DNA of 52,570 bases from Vibrio sp. UBA2441 (GTDB taxonomy: Bacteria > Pseudomonadota > Gammaproteobacteria > Enterobacterales > Vibrionaceae): assembly GCA_002342685.1 (NCBI GenBank), contig DDQN01000074.1, positions 1 to 52,570 on the forward strand, given 5' to 3'. Under the pieces are notes generated by a model, which was given only the letters and a program-made list of their open reading frames with translations, was not told where the DNA came from and ran no database searches. The position numbers were made by a program, and so were the translations under genes. Below, one piece after another: positions 27,173 through 35,311 of the stretch. Each line of letters starts with the position of its first letter. Position 1 is the stretch's first letter.

Positions 27173-27245
27173 ACTCAACACCTAAAAGGAAAGATAGGCA
27201 CGGTCATCTTTTCCTTCGGCATCCGGAAGATGTAGGGAGGAAGAG

Positions 27246-27569
27246 ATGATCAGTGGAGACACAATAATATTTACACTCATGATAGTTGTGAGCGTTAATC
27301 TTGCACGATACTTAAGTGCGCTTCGTTCGTTGATTTACGTAATGCGAGAAGCTCATCCGTTGCTCTATCAACAAGTTGATGGCGGAGGTTTCTTTACTAC
27401 TCACGGAAATGTTATGAAGCAAGTACGACTTTTCCACTATCTTAAAGATAGAGAGTACATTAACCATCACGACGAAGTCTTTATTGCTAAATGCAGTAAA
27501 GTTCGTGAAACGTTTATACTATTTATTGCACTGATTGGGGTCACGTTGCTCGCGTCTTTCCTTGTTTAG
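27246..27569 (+). CDS. uspB: Universal stress protein B (small membrane protein)
   Basis: A 107-residue membrane protein with one hydrophobic segment at each end (about 5-25 and 87-106) and a soluble middle. It matches UspB throughout (LRSLIYVMREAHPLLYQQVD, GFFTTHGN, KQVRLFHYLK). In E. coli UspB is an RpoS-dependent protein needed for ethanol resistance in stationary phase. The ribosome site GGGAGGAAGAG is strong. It is 73 bases after ftnA and may share its transcript. Confidence 0.92.
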   Translation: MISGDTIIFTLMIVVSVNLARYLSALRSLIYVMREAHPLLYQQVDGGGFFTTHGNVMKQVRLFHYLKDREYINHHDEVFIAKCSKVRETFILFIALIGVTLLASFLV

Positions 27570-27680
27570 GCTGATCTCGATTTATTGGCAATTGAGTAAA
27601 TAGTCGTTAAAATAATACTCCTCGTAGTAAGGATGTACGTTAGTGTGCATCCTTTTTGTTTTTCTGGCAGGTACTTAGTT

Positions 27681-28865
27681 GTGAAATATGTTGATGTAGT
27701 GATCATTGGAGCCGGTGCGGCAGGACTGATGTGTGCAGCTGAAGCCGGAAAGCGTGGTCGCTCGGTGCTTGTATTAGATCACGCAAAAAAACCGGGCCGG
27801 AAAATTCTAATTTCCGGTGGTGGAAAATGTAATTTTACCAATTACGACGTTACAGCTGACAACTACCTGTGTAAAAATACCCACTTTGTTAAATCAGCGC
27901 TTGCCCAATATAGCAATTGGGATTTTATTTCGTTGGTATCTGAACACGGCATTGAGTTTGAAGAGCGAAGTCACGGACAACTATTCTGTATCGAGTCGGC
28001 CAAACAGATTGTCAATCTGTTACTTTCAGAATGCAATATGCCCAATATTGATCTCCAATTTTTAAGTGAAGTTAAGGATATCGCTAAGACAGGCGACGGA
28101 TTTCAGTTACTGTGTAATGGTGAGTTAATTCGCTGCGGCTCGCTTGTAGTCGCTACTGGTGGGCTCTCTATGCCTAAGCTTGGTGCTACTCCTTTTGGTT
28201 ATCGCATAGCAGAACAGTTTGGATTACCTGTGGTACCTACAACTGCAGGCTTAGTTCCTTTTACGCTACACACGAAAGATAAAGATGATTTATCTGAGCT
28301 GTCAGGGATAGCTATCCCGGTAGAAATAACAGCGAACGATGGTACTGTGTTTAAAGAAGCGCTGTTGTTTACCCATAGAGGCCTTTCTGGTCCTTCTGTA
28401 CTACAGATATCATCTTACTGGAAAGCTGGTCAGTCATTGTCGGTTAACTTAATACCTGAAATAGATATACCAGAATTGCTGACTAGTTTACGTGAGAAGC
28501 ACCCAAACCAAAGCCTGAAGAACACGTTGTCCAGAGCCTTACCAAAAAGGCTAGTAGAGGTATTGATTAGCAGAGAAGAGCTTCAAGACAGACCGCTCAA
28601 ACAGCTTAACCCAAACGATATATTATCTATAGACGCGAAGTTACAGAATTGGAAGATTGCCCCAAATGGCACTGAAGGTTACCGTACTGCGGAAGTTACT
28701 CTGGGTGGTGTAGATACAGATCATATTTCCTCCAAGACAATGGAAGTCAAGCAGGTACAAGGCTTGTATTTTATTGGGGAGGTACTGGACGTGACCGGAC
28801 ACCTAGGCGGGTATAATTTTCAGTTTTGCTGGAGCAGTGGCTATGTCGCCGGGCAGCATGTTTAA
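27681..28865 (+). CDS. yhiN: FAD-dependent oxidoreductase, YhiN/BaiN (HI0933) family
   Basis: A 394-residue flavoprotein of the HI0933/YhiN family. The dinucleotide-binding motif IIGAGAAGLMCAAEA is at residues 8-22. The family motifs KKPGRKILISGGGKCNFTN and GEVLDVTGHLGGYNFQFCW close the N- and C-termini. The physiological substrate of this family is not well established in Proteobacteria. The frame extends 16 codons upstream, but the GTG at 27681 gives VKYVDVVIIGAG, matching E. coli YhiN spacing and length (400). uspB, uspA and yhiN are also neighbours in E. coli. Confidence 0.88.
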   Translation: MKYVDVVIIGAGAAGLMCAAEAGKRGRSVLVLDHAKKPGRKILISGGGKCNFTNYDVTADNYLCKNTHFVKSALAQYSNWDFISLVSEHGIEFEERSHGQLFCIESAKQIVNLLLSECNMPNIDLQFLSEVKDIAKTGDGFQLLCNGELIRCGSLVVATGGLSMPKLGATPFGYRIAEQFGLPVVPTTAGLVPFTLHTKDKDDLSELSGIAIPVEITANDGTVFKEALLFTHRGLSGPSVLQISSYWKAGQSLSVNLIPEIDIPELLTSLREKHPNQSLKNTLSRALPKRLVEVLISREELQDRPLKQLNPNDILSIDAKLQNWKIAPNGTEGYRTAEVTLGGVDTDHISSKTMEVKQVQGLYFIGEVLDVTGHLGGYNFQFCWSSGYVAGQHV

Positions 28866-28950
28866 TTAATACTAGTTTTCATTATTTGGTTGTTATTTAG
28901 TAAAAGCTAATTGAGTTCTATTCTCGTCCTTATTTTCTTATCAAATCTTC

Positions 28951-29010
28951 AACGTTGTAATGGAGTCGTATTTTTCTTTAAAAGTGACTCCTGTAACGTT
29001 TTAATTCTTT
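28951..29010 (+). terminator. Probable terminator of yhiN
   Basis: The arms AACGTT and GGAGTC pair with GACTCC and AACGTT across a small internal loop, followed by a T-rich stretch (TTTTAATTCTTTTC). It was also examined as a fluoride riboswitch and does not fit one. Confidence 0.5.
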
Positions 29011-29100
29011 TCATTTATTCTCAGCTCTGTTCGCACTTTTTTCTGGTTAATTTTTGATTTCTCATTAGAATATTTGAATCTCTTTCGTTTCGGAGTTGCT

Positions 29101-29490
29101 ATGGGGCAGTTTTCTATACTTGGATTTATCGCAATCGGTGGAGCGTTTGGCGCTTGTTCCCGCTATTTGGTATCCGAGCTTTGTGTTTTATTCTTAGGTC
29201 GTGGGTTTCCTTACGGTACCTTAACAGTAAATGTTCTTGGCTCTTTTATTATGGGTTTGCTTATAGCGGCTTTCGAAAATGAGTTGTTAGCTACAGAACC
29301 TTGGCGGCAAATTGTCGGGTTGGGCTTCTTAGGTGCATTGACGACCTTCTCAACCTTTTCTATGGATAACGTTTTATTAATGCAGCAGGGCGCATTTTTT
29401 AAGATGGGATTAAACGTGTTGTTAAACGTGACACTTAGCATTTCAGCAGCTTGGTTAGGATTTCATTTGTTTATGAAGAGTTGGACTTAA
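29101..29490 (+). CDS. crcB: Fluoride ion channel CrcB/Fluc
   Basis: A 129-residue, four-TM protein. Fluc channels work as antiparallel dimers that export fluoride and protect the cell from its toxicity. Family motifs are GGAFGACSRYLVS (about 12-24), GTLTVNVLGSFIMG (about 39-52, with the conserved Asn), and GFLGALTTFSTFS (about 76-88, the phenylalanine and TTFSTF track). The ATG at 29101 has GGAGTTGCT upstream; an earlier in-frame start would add 9 residues. No fluoride riboswitch is visible ahead of it. A parS site begins 6 bases after its stop codon. Confidence 0.93.
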   Translation: MGQFSILGFIAIGGAFGACSRYLVSELCVLFLGRGFPYGTLTVNVLGSFIMGLLIAAFENELLATEPWRQIVGLGFLGALTTFSTFSMDNVLLMQQGAFFKMGLNVLLNVTLSISAAWLGFHLFMKSWT

Positions 29491-29495
29491 AGAAG

Positions 29496-29511
29496 TGTTT
29501 CACGTGAAACA
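29496..29511. promoter_or_regulatory. parS centromere-like ParB-binding site 1
   Basis: The 16-bp sequence TGTTTCACGTGAAACA is a perfect palindrome and an exact match to the widespread bacterial chromosomal parS. ParB binds and spreads here, and ParA moves the origin region. It is intergenic, just after crcB. Confidence 0.93.
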
Positions 29512-29512
29512 T

Positions 29513-29545
29513 AAAAAAGCGCCTCATGAACGAGGCGCTTTTTTT
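29513..29545. terminator. Bidirectional terminator between crcB and aminopeptidase P
   Basis: GCGCCTC/GAGGCGC stem with a 6-base loop, flanked by six As on one side and seven Ts on the other, so it can serve both convergent genes. Confidence 0.92.
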
Positions 29546-29547
29546 CC

Positions 29548-31335
29548 TTAATGAGAAAGCGGGGAGGTCGCGTTCTTTAACCACAATTGAGTTTCACCTG
29601 CTAGCAATGGTGAAACCTCGTCCCATACAGTTTGGTGGTACGCGTTGAGCCAGCATAACTCTGTTTTTGTGAGTAAGCTTACGTCGATATTGCGCTTGTC
29701 GATAGGGCACCTTGTCAGAGATTCAAAGCCCAATACTGAGAAGTCACCGCCAGTTTCGACTTCTACTACCAACTCCAAATTCTCGATACGAATACCAAAT
29801 CCTTCAGCTCTATAATATCCAGGCTCATTTGACACAATCATACCAGCAACCAATGCTATTGGTTTTGGTACTTTAGAAATACTCTGTGGACCTTCATGAA
29901 CACTTAAAAAATGGCCTACACCGTGACCAGTCCCATGGTCATAATCAAACCCTTCAGCCCACAAGTGTTGTCGAGCCAATATGTCTAACTGATGACCTGT
30001 TGTGCCCTTAGGGAAGCGAGCGCTATTCATTGAAATATGACCTTTAAGCACGAGTGTAAATTGTTTCTTCATTTCATCAGTCGGATTACCGATAGCAATA
30101 GTCCTGGTGATGTCTGTGGTTCCGTCTGGGTATTGACCACCGGAGTCGACCAGATACAGGGTGTCAGACGATAAAACGCCGGGTTCTGGTTGGTCGTTGT
30201 GGTTGTAGTGGCACATTGCAGCATTAGAACCTGTCGCTGAAATAGTATCAAAGCTCAGATCCACTAGCTGCTCATCTTGTTCTCGAAATTTTTGCAACTG
30301 ATCAGATAGCTCTGCTTCGCTGCGATAGTGGTTATTAGCAACTTCGTGGTCTAGCCAAGATAGAAATTTGGCCATAGCAACGCCGTCGCGAATATGAGCG
30401 GCTTTCATGCCGGATACTTCTATTGGATGCTTTGCCGCCTTTGGCTGTAAACATGGGTCGGGCGAGTCGATCACAACGGCACCATGAGATACTAGCTGTA
30501 AGCTAAACCATGCGTTGCTGGATGCCGGATCGGTCAACACTCGCTTACCAGACAGGTTTTCAATAGCAGACCTAAGTGTGGTGGGGTGCCTGACCTTAAC
30601 TCCAGACCCTACATGCTTGTTGAAACCATTAGGAAGTCGAGCTGGGTCTAGGAAGAAATCTACGCGTGCATCTGAATAGGCAATAGCATGCGATAAGAGT
30701 ACAGGAAGGCGTGATACATCTAGTCCTCGTATATTAAGAAGCCAGCAAATTGAATCAAGCTGGGTTAGTATGGCTGCGTCTGCATCTAATGCTCTGATCT
30801 CTGAAGCGATTTGGTTACGCTTATCTTCGCTCGATAGCCCAGTGTAAGATGTTGGCATTAGTCGAACGGGGGAAACCGTTTGTGCAGGGCGATCCAACCA
30901 GAGTTCATCAATAGGGTTGCTTTCTAACGCCACGAGTTGTGTCTTGCCTAGGAGTTTTTCGCCAGTAGATGCGTACCAGTTAGCGGTGTGCATGCGTGGG
31001 TCAAATGCGATTCTACTTATTTGTGCTTCTTGACTCGCTATCCAATTAGTTATTGGTTCGTCAACAGAATGGTGAAAGGAAAACTCTGTTGAAGGAACTT
31101 GCTTTGTTACCTGAACGGTATATCTGCCATCTACGAAGATAGCTGCTGTTGTCGCTGTGATAATGGCTGTTCCTGCTGAACCGGTGAATCCGGTAGCCCA
31201 TTGAAGGCGCTCATTACACTCTGGGACATACTCACCTAAATACTCATCTTCGTGAGGAATAATTAAAGCGTCTAACTGGTTTGCTAATAGCCATGTTCTT
31301 ATAGCGCTGATACGAGAAGCGATCGTTGTATACAT
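29548..31335 (-). CDS. Xaa-Pro aminopeptidase (M24B, aminopeptidase P, long form)
   Basis: A 595-residue metallopeptidase that removes the N-terminal residue from peptides with proline in second position. It has the three-domain long architecture of eukaryotic cytosolic aminopeptidase P (XPNPEP1), larger than E. coli PepP (441). The M24 dinuclear-metal ligands are in LYLVDSGGQYPDGTTD (two Asp), GHGVGHFL (His), SNEPGYY (Glu) and IRIENL (Glu). The frame starts at GTG 31341, but the ATG at 31335 is correctly spaced from AGGACA. Monocistronic; tail-to-tail with crcB. Confidence 0.9.
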   Translation of the reverse strand: MYTTIASRISAIRTWLLANQLDALIIPHEDEYLGEYVPECNERLQWATGFTGSAGTAIITATTAAIFVDGRYTVQVTKQVPSTEFSFHHSVDEPITNWIASQEAQISRIAFDPRMHTANWYASTGEKLLGKTQLVALESNPIDELWLDRPAQTVSPVRLMPTSYTGLSSEDKRNQIASEIRALDADAAILTQLDSICWLLNIRGLDVSRLPVLLSHAIAYSDARVDFFLDPARLPNGFNKHVGSGVKVRHPTTLRSAIENLSGKRVLTDPASSNAWFSLQLVSHGAVVIDSPDPCLQPKAAKHPIEVSGMKAAHIRDGVAMAKFLSWLDHEVANNHYRSEAELSDQLQKFREQDEQLVDLSFDTISATGSNAAMCHYNHNDQPEPGVLSSDTLYLVDSGGQYPDGTTDITRTIAIGNPTDEMKKQFTLVLKGHISMNSARFPKGTTGHQLDILARQHLWAEGFDYDHGTGHGVGHFLSVHEGPQSISKVPKPIALVAGMIVSNEPGYYRAEGFGIRIENLELVVEVETGGDFSVLGFESLTRCPIDKRNIDVSLLTKTELCWLNAYHQTVWDEVSPLLAGETQLWLKNATSPLSH

Positions 31336-31402
31336 CGTCACTGTCCTTTCTTTATTTATATTGGACAGGCTGAATTACCAAACCTGTCATTACGGGCATA
31401 TT

Positions 31403-32344
31403 CTATCTTAGGTGCTGGGTTCTTTCTTCAATGTTTTCAATTAACCATTGCATTGCAGGGTCATCTTGTTTGTCTTTGTGCCAGAAAAGAGTGTAAGCCA
31501 TTTGAGGAAACTCTAGAGGAAGTGGTAAAACCTCAAGGTCAAAGTGGTTTGCCATTAAATGTGCAAAGTGGCTAGGGGCAGTGAAAACAAAGTCAGTATA
31601 AGTACATAAGTTCGCTGCGTTATTAAAGTCAGGAACAGTAATGGATATATCACGTTCATACCCCATATCAGCCAGACGATAATCGAGTAGCCACCTATCA
31701 CTACCATCGCAACGAACCTGCACGTGTCTTAAACTTAAGTAAGCATCTAAATGCCAGTCGCCATCCAGTATAGGGTGGCCTTTTCGAACTATACAAACTT
31801 GTTCATCTCTATACAGTTCCAACTCACATATACCCCTTGGGGGCAGGAGAGTGAGTACTGCATCCCCAATATCAAGATCTTTGCCAGTAATACCTATATC
31901 GAGTTCGCCCTTTTGTAAGCGGTTAAAAGTCGCGTCACCCCAGTGGTGAGTGCTAAAGCTAATGTTTGGTGCCTGATGGAATATTGCTGGAAGGAAATGA
32001 GGAAGAATTAGCGGGTAGCCGCTCTCCACTAGTGCAATGTGAAATCTTCGTTCAGTTACTTCAGGCTCGAATACACTTGGCTGGCTGATCTCTTCCAACT
32101 GCTTTATCAGGGAGTCTAGCTTCGGCTTAATACCATTCGCTCTGGCTGTAGGTTTTAAGCCATGGGAAGTTCTTGTAAATAGTGGATCATCGAATTGATG
32201 CCTCAATTTTGCAAGTGACTTACTCACTGCAGATTGGCTTAAACAGAGACGATGTGCTGCCCTAGTGACATTCAACTCCTCAAATAATACTTTTAGACAC
32301 ACTAGTAAGTTTAAATCTAATCGAGAGAGTTTTTCGATATTCAT
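31403..32344 (-). CDS. LysR-family transcriptional regulator
   Basis: A 313-residue LysR regulator. The N-terminal winged helix-turn-helix (NVTRAAHRLCLSQSAVSKSL, about 20-40) is followed by a periplasmic-binding-like effector domain (about 92-300). It is divergent from the MFS efflux gene across 99 bases, the classic arrangement for a LysR regulator and its target; this is inference. The ATG at 32344 is chosen over one 42 bases upstream because GGAAATTC precedes it and the protein then begins directly before the DNA-binding domain. The effector is unknown. Confidence 0.87.
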   Translation of the reverse strand: MNIEKLSRLDLNLLVCLKVLFEELNVTRAAHRLCLSQSAVSKSLAKLRHQFDDPLFTRTSHGLKPTARANGIKPKLDSLIKQLEEISQPSVFEPEVTERRFHIALVESGYPLILPHFLPAIFHQAPNISFSTHHWGDATFNRLQKGELDIGITGKDLDIGDAVLTLLPPRGICELELYRDEQVCIVRKGHPILDGDWHLDAYLSLRHVQVRCDGSDRWLLDYRLADMGYERDISITVPDFNNAANLCTYTDFVFTAPSHFAHLMANHFDLEVLPLPLEFPQMAYTLFWHKDKQDDPAMQWLIENIEERTQHLR

Positions 32345-32443
32345 ATGAATTTCCGTTGAGGAATAATAGTAATGATTATAAGCCATTTCTAATCATACCA
32401 GTAGACAGGTAATATCGCCGGGTTAAATAATTGAGGCGTTAAA

Positions 32444-33640
32444 GTGCAAACTACAAACAATACCCAACCGGGTAAATCACAGATTATCGTATTAGTATTA
32501 CTGGTACTCTTTAGTCCTTTAGCCATAGATATATATCTTCCTGCGATTCCTATGATTGCTGAAGTGTTTCACGTGAAACATACATTGGCACAAGATACTG
32601 TTACATGGTTCTTATTTTCGATGGGCCTAGGGCAATTGTTTGCAGGTCCTTTAGCGGACAAGTATGGAAGAAAAACAATAGGTATAATTGGGGCGACGAT
32701 TTATGGGCTTAGCTCACTAATAGCGTGGTGGGCGACTAATATTGAGTGGCTGCTATTTGCTAGGTTACTTCAGGGGTTGGGTGCCTGTGCGACATCTGTC
32801 GCGACGTTTGCTACGGTAAGAGATAGCTTTGGACCAAACAAAAGTGGAAAAATTATCAGTTATCTGAATGGTGCCATTTGTTTTATTCCCGCTCTGGCAC
32901 CCATATTGGGCAGTTACTTAACTCAAAATTTTGGCTGGAGAAGCAATTTTAGCTTCATGGCAGGGTATGCTCTGGTGGTTGGGTTGTTACTATTATGGGT
33001 AATGAAAGAAACGAATCCTGCGACTCAAAAAGAGTCTGTATTTAAACTAGAGCGATATGTAAGTGTATTAAGTACACCAACCTTTGTTTACCACGCGTCA
33101 TTATGTATGTTAGCGATGGCAGTAATACTGGCTTATGTAACGGCTGCGCCTGTGGTACTGATGACGAAGCTTGGCCTAAGCATGGATGAATTTACCTATT
33201 GGTTTGGGGCCAACGCGATAATAAATATTTTTGCAGCATTTACCGCACCGAAAATCATGGATAAAGTAGGGACCAGACTCGCTTTAACTATTGGTATAGG
33301 CAGTATGCTTGTTGCTTCTATACTTATGATTACGCTCCCTAGCCATCAAAGTGCATGGGCGTTTATGGTACCAATTTTCGTTTCTTCAATAGGTTTCGCA
33401 TTGGTTCTTGGAGTAGCTGCCGGGAAAGCATTAGCACCATTCGGAGATAAAGCAGGAACTGCGGCTGCGTTACTTGGTCTTTTTCAAATGAGCGGTGCTG
33501 GTCTATTGGTAGGAACTTTGCAGCGATTCGGGTTTGATGCGCAAGATACTATATCATTACATATGCTTTTAATTGTGCCTGGTTTGATCTTTCTGGCGAC
33601 TAAGCAAGGAAGGAAGTGGCACGAAGTATATACAGGGTAA
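32444..33640 (+). CDS. MFS multidrug efflux transporter (Bcr/CflA/EmrD type)
   Basis: A 398-residue, 12-TM major facilitator. It carries the drug-antiporter-1 motifs: LFSPLAIDIYLPAIPMIA in TM1, the loop 2-3 motif GPLADKYGRKTIG, and NGAICFIPALAPILGSYL in TM5 (motif C region). It probably exports a drug or amphipathic compound by proton antiport. The GTG start has GAGG seven bases upstream. Codons 41-46 (VFHVKH) are formed by a perfect parS palindrome, so this stretch of protein is constrained by a DNA-binding function. It is divergently arranged with a LysR gene. V. cholerae has an EmrD-type gene in the equivalent position before tsrA. Confidence 0.88.
   Translation: MQTTNNTQPGKSQIIVLVLLVLFSPLAIDIYLPAIPMIAEVFHVKHTLAQDTVTWFLFSMGLGQLFAGPLADKYGRKTIGIIGATIYGLSSLIAWWATNIEWLLFARLLQGLGACATSVATFATVRDSFGPNKSGKIISYLNGAICFIPALAPILGSYLTQNFGWRSNFSFMAGYALVVGLLLLWVMKETNPATQKESVFKLERYVSVLSTPTFVYHASLCMLAMAVILAYVTAAPVVLMTKLGLSMDEFTYWFGANAIINIFAAFTAPKIMDKVGTRLALTIGIGSMLVASILMITLPSHQSAWAFMVPIFVSSIGFALVLGVAAGKALAPFGDKAGTAAALLGLFQMSGAGLLVGTLQRFGFDAQDTISLHMLLIVPGLIFLATKQGRKWHEVYTG
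32565..32580. promoter_or_regulatory. parS centromere-like ParB-binding site 2 (inside MFS gene)
   Basis: A second perfect copy of TGTTTCACGTGAAACA, 3069 bases from the first and inside a coding sequence. The flanking bases GAAG and TA are shared with site 1. Two exact 16-bp matches so close together are far beyond chance. Confidence 0.93.
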
Positions 33641-33654
33641 ACATATTTAATTAA

Positions 33655-33712
33655 TTGAGAGTAAATCTATGTCCCTCCATTAAAAGAAGGTGTATATTTA
33701 GCTCTCAACTTT
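33655..33712 (+). terminator. Hairpin between MFS gene and tsrA
   Basis: The arms TTGAGAGTAAAT (33655-33666) and ATTTAGCTCTCAA (33696-33708, one bulged base) enclose a 29-base loop and are followed by CTTTTCCC. It could end the MFS transcript or be part of the tsrA leader. Confidence 0.45.
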
Positions 33713-33743
33713 TCCCTTAATAATTATTTGGAATCTTAACCAA

Positions 33744-34025
33744 ATGTCTTTAACTACCTATGAAATGGCTCGTATATTAGAGCAGTTAGAAGAATCGCCA
33801 GAAAAAATAATGTTTGGCAAACTGCTGGCCGAGCTTGGTAATCAAAGTGAAGAACGAATTCGTAGCGCGGCCAAACAAGTCCCTCTTCATATGCTACGTG
33901 ATATCGTATATCAATTTCAAAGAGTCATCGAATCTCGCAAAGGTGAACAAGTAGAGTTGATTGCCAAAGAACTGGCTGAAAATGGAATCTCTGCAGAAGA
34001 ATTACAAGCATACTTAAACAAATAA
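33744..34025 (+). CDS. tsrA: H-NS-like regulator TsrA
   Basis: A 93-residue helical protein that I match to V. cholerae TsrA (VC0070), a global silencer of horizontally acquired genes and of type VI secretion, by sequence type, size and position after an EmrD-type gene. Residues 1-70 are charged and helical, resembling an H-NS oligomerisation region, and the tail reads LIAKELAENGISAEELQAYL, like the linker end of H-NS. There is no H-NS DNA-binding motif, so it probably acts with H-NS. It has its own terminator and is probably monocistronic. The ribosome site is weak. Confidence 0.78.
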   Translation: MSLTTYEMARILEQLEESPEKIMFGKLLAELGNQSEERIRSAAKQVPLHMLRDIVYQFQRVIESRKGEQVELIAKELAENGISAEELQAYLNK

Positions 34026-34030
34026 TAATC

Positions 34031-34055
34031 AAGCCTCTTTAACAGAGGCTTTTTG
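34031..34055. terminator. Terminator between tsrA and bufD
   Basis: The arms AAGCCTCT and AGAGGCTT with a 5-base loop are followed by TTTTG on the plus strand. Confidence 0.88.
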
Positions 34056-34077
34056 TTAGACTTAACAAATCGAAAAC

Positions 34078-34539
34078 TCACTTCGAATTGATTATCTTAG
34101 ACCTTAAAATTCTGTCTAGGGATAAGCTTCCTGCACCCCAGAAAATACTAATTAAAATCATTAACCCCCAAAGTTGATGATCGTAAAATCCGCCTTCCCA
34201 TAAAACAGGGTAGGAAACGACAGCGATGCCATTTAAGGCAAATAATGCAATAGCAACTGGCCTAGTGAATAGACCGAATGCGATAAAAGTGGGTAAAACC
34301 AATTCTGCGATTGTCCCTAAATAAGCTGCTATTATCCAGGGAAGTAAAGGCACCTGATACTCAAACTCGAACAGATATAAGGTGCTGTCCCATGAGGATA
34401 ACTTCAAAAGCCCTGAGTTGAAAAATACCCAAGCAACCCATAGGCGCAAAAACAATAGCCATACAGGTGTAACCTTTTGGTGAGCGTTGTAAACGATGGT
34501 GTCATACGTTTCTAAGGCTGAGTGTATTTTTTCAAGCAT
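34078..34539 (-). CDS. bufD: DoxX-family membrane protein of the bufferin operon
   Basis: A 153-residue inner-membrane protein with four hydrophobic segments (about 25-43, 65-85, 90-110, 120-140) and the DoxX-type start LFLRLWVAWVFFNSGLLKL. DoxX proteins are common last genes of DUF2282/MNIO operons (BufD/HvfD); a redox or export role is suspected but not settled. It lies 13 bases after bufC and closes the operon. The gene name is by operon position. Confidence 0.78.
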   Translation of the reverse strand: MLEKIHSALETYDTIVYNAHQKVTPVWLLFLRLWVAWVFFNSGLLKLSSWDSTLYLFEFEYQVPLLPWIIAAYLGTIAELVLPTFIAFGLFTRPVAIALFALNGIAVVSYPVLWEGGFYDHQLWGLMILISIFWGAGSLSLDRILRSKIINSK

Positions 34540-34552
34540 GCTATTACTCCAG

Positions 34553-35311
34553 TTAATCTAGGCAAAAGCCGGAAAACAAGTTAAGCGATAAAAGGTTAGG
34601 TAAGTGACCTAACAAGTCAGGTTCGATTTCCGCAAGGCTGATACTTCCGTCTATAAGAGATAGCAACATAAACTCTTTATTAGAGAGCGTGCCAATATTA
34701 ATATCCTCGCTGGGAAGACTAAATACATAGCCGTGTTCAACTTGTTTTATGTCCAGATTTTCAAACGAGTCCTTCAGTATCGCTTTTCTTATTGAGAATA
34801 CTGAAAAAGCGGAAGTGCATAACATCATGCCGGGACGAGGAAATAGAATGATGTCGCTTTGCTTGTTTATGGGGATACTGGATAAATCTGAAAAGGGACG
34901 AAGACGCAAAGGTTCTGTTGTGTCGCTACAGTTTTGCCCAACCGTATCTATTTTCCACTCAAATTCAGCTATATCTGAAAGGTAAGGCACCGCGCTTGCG
35001 ACAATTTTAGTTGATTCTATAGTACGACTGAAATTATCACCGAAAGTACTCACGTCAGAAGTAAGGAGAGGCGTTTCTAAAATGTGCTTTCGAGCTAGCC
35101 CTTCGAAACACTCGGTGCCAACAAGTTTACTAACCAGCGGATAAGTTAGAGCGAGTACTTCAGTTAAGCTCATGACAAAATTATTTCGATAAATCTGAAT
35201 TCGTTCGTCCGCAGAAAAATGGTCGGAAATGATGTCACAGTCTGCGCCATTTCTTTGATAGCGTAGAGCTTGTGAAAAGGAGTATTGGCATTCGGCAAGG
35301 GTAGGAGTCAT
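34553..35311 (-). CDS. bufC: DUF2063 partner protein of MNIO enzyme (BufC/HvfC)
   Basis: A 252-residue protein with the DUF2063 N-terminal domain (about 8-100; ERIQIYRNNFVMSLTEVLAL and YPLVSKLVG are typical) and a variable C-terminal half. DUF2063 proteins bind the DUF692 (MNIO) enzyme and help it recognise the precursor peptide. Its ATG overlaps the bufB stop by 4 bases (ATGA), so the two are translationally coupled. Role inferred from family and operon. Confidence 0.83.
   Translation of the reverse strand: MTPTLAECQYSFSQALRYQRNGADCDIISDHFSADERIQIYRNNFVMSLTEVLALTYPLVSKLVGTECFEGLARKHILETPLLTSDVSTFGDNFSRTIESTKIVASAVPYLSDIAEFEWKIDTVGQNCSDTTEPLRLRPFSDLSSIPINKQSDIILFPRPGMMLCTSAFSVFSIRKAILKDSFENLDIKQVEHGYVFSLPSEDINIGTLSNKEFMLLSLIDGSISLAEIEPDLLGHLPNLLSLNLFSGFCLD

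Noticed and set aside
28866..29100. Fluoride riboswitch upstream of crcB
   Set aside because: The leader lacks the conserved crcB-motif blocks. Only a terminator-like hairpin is present.
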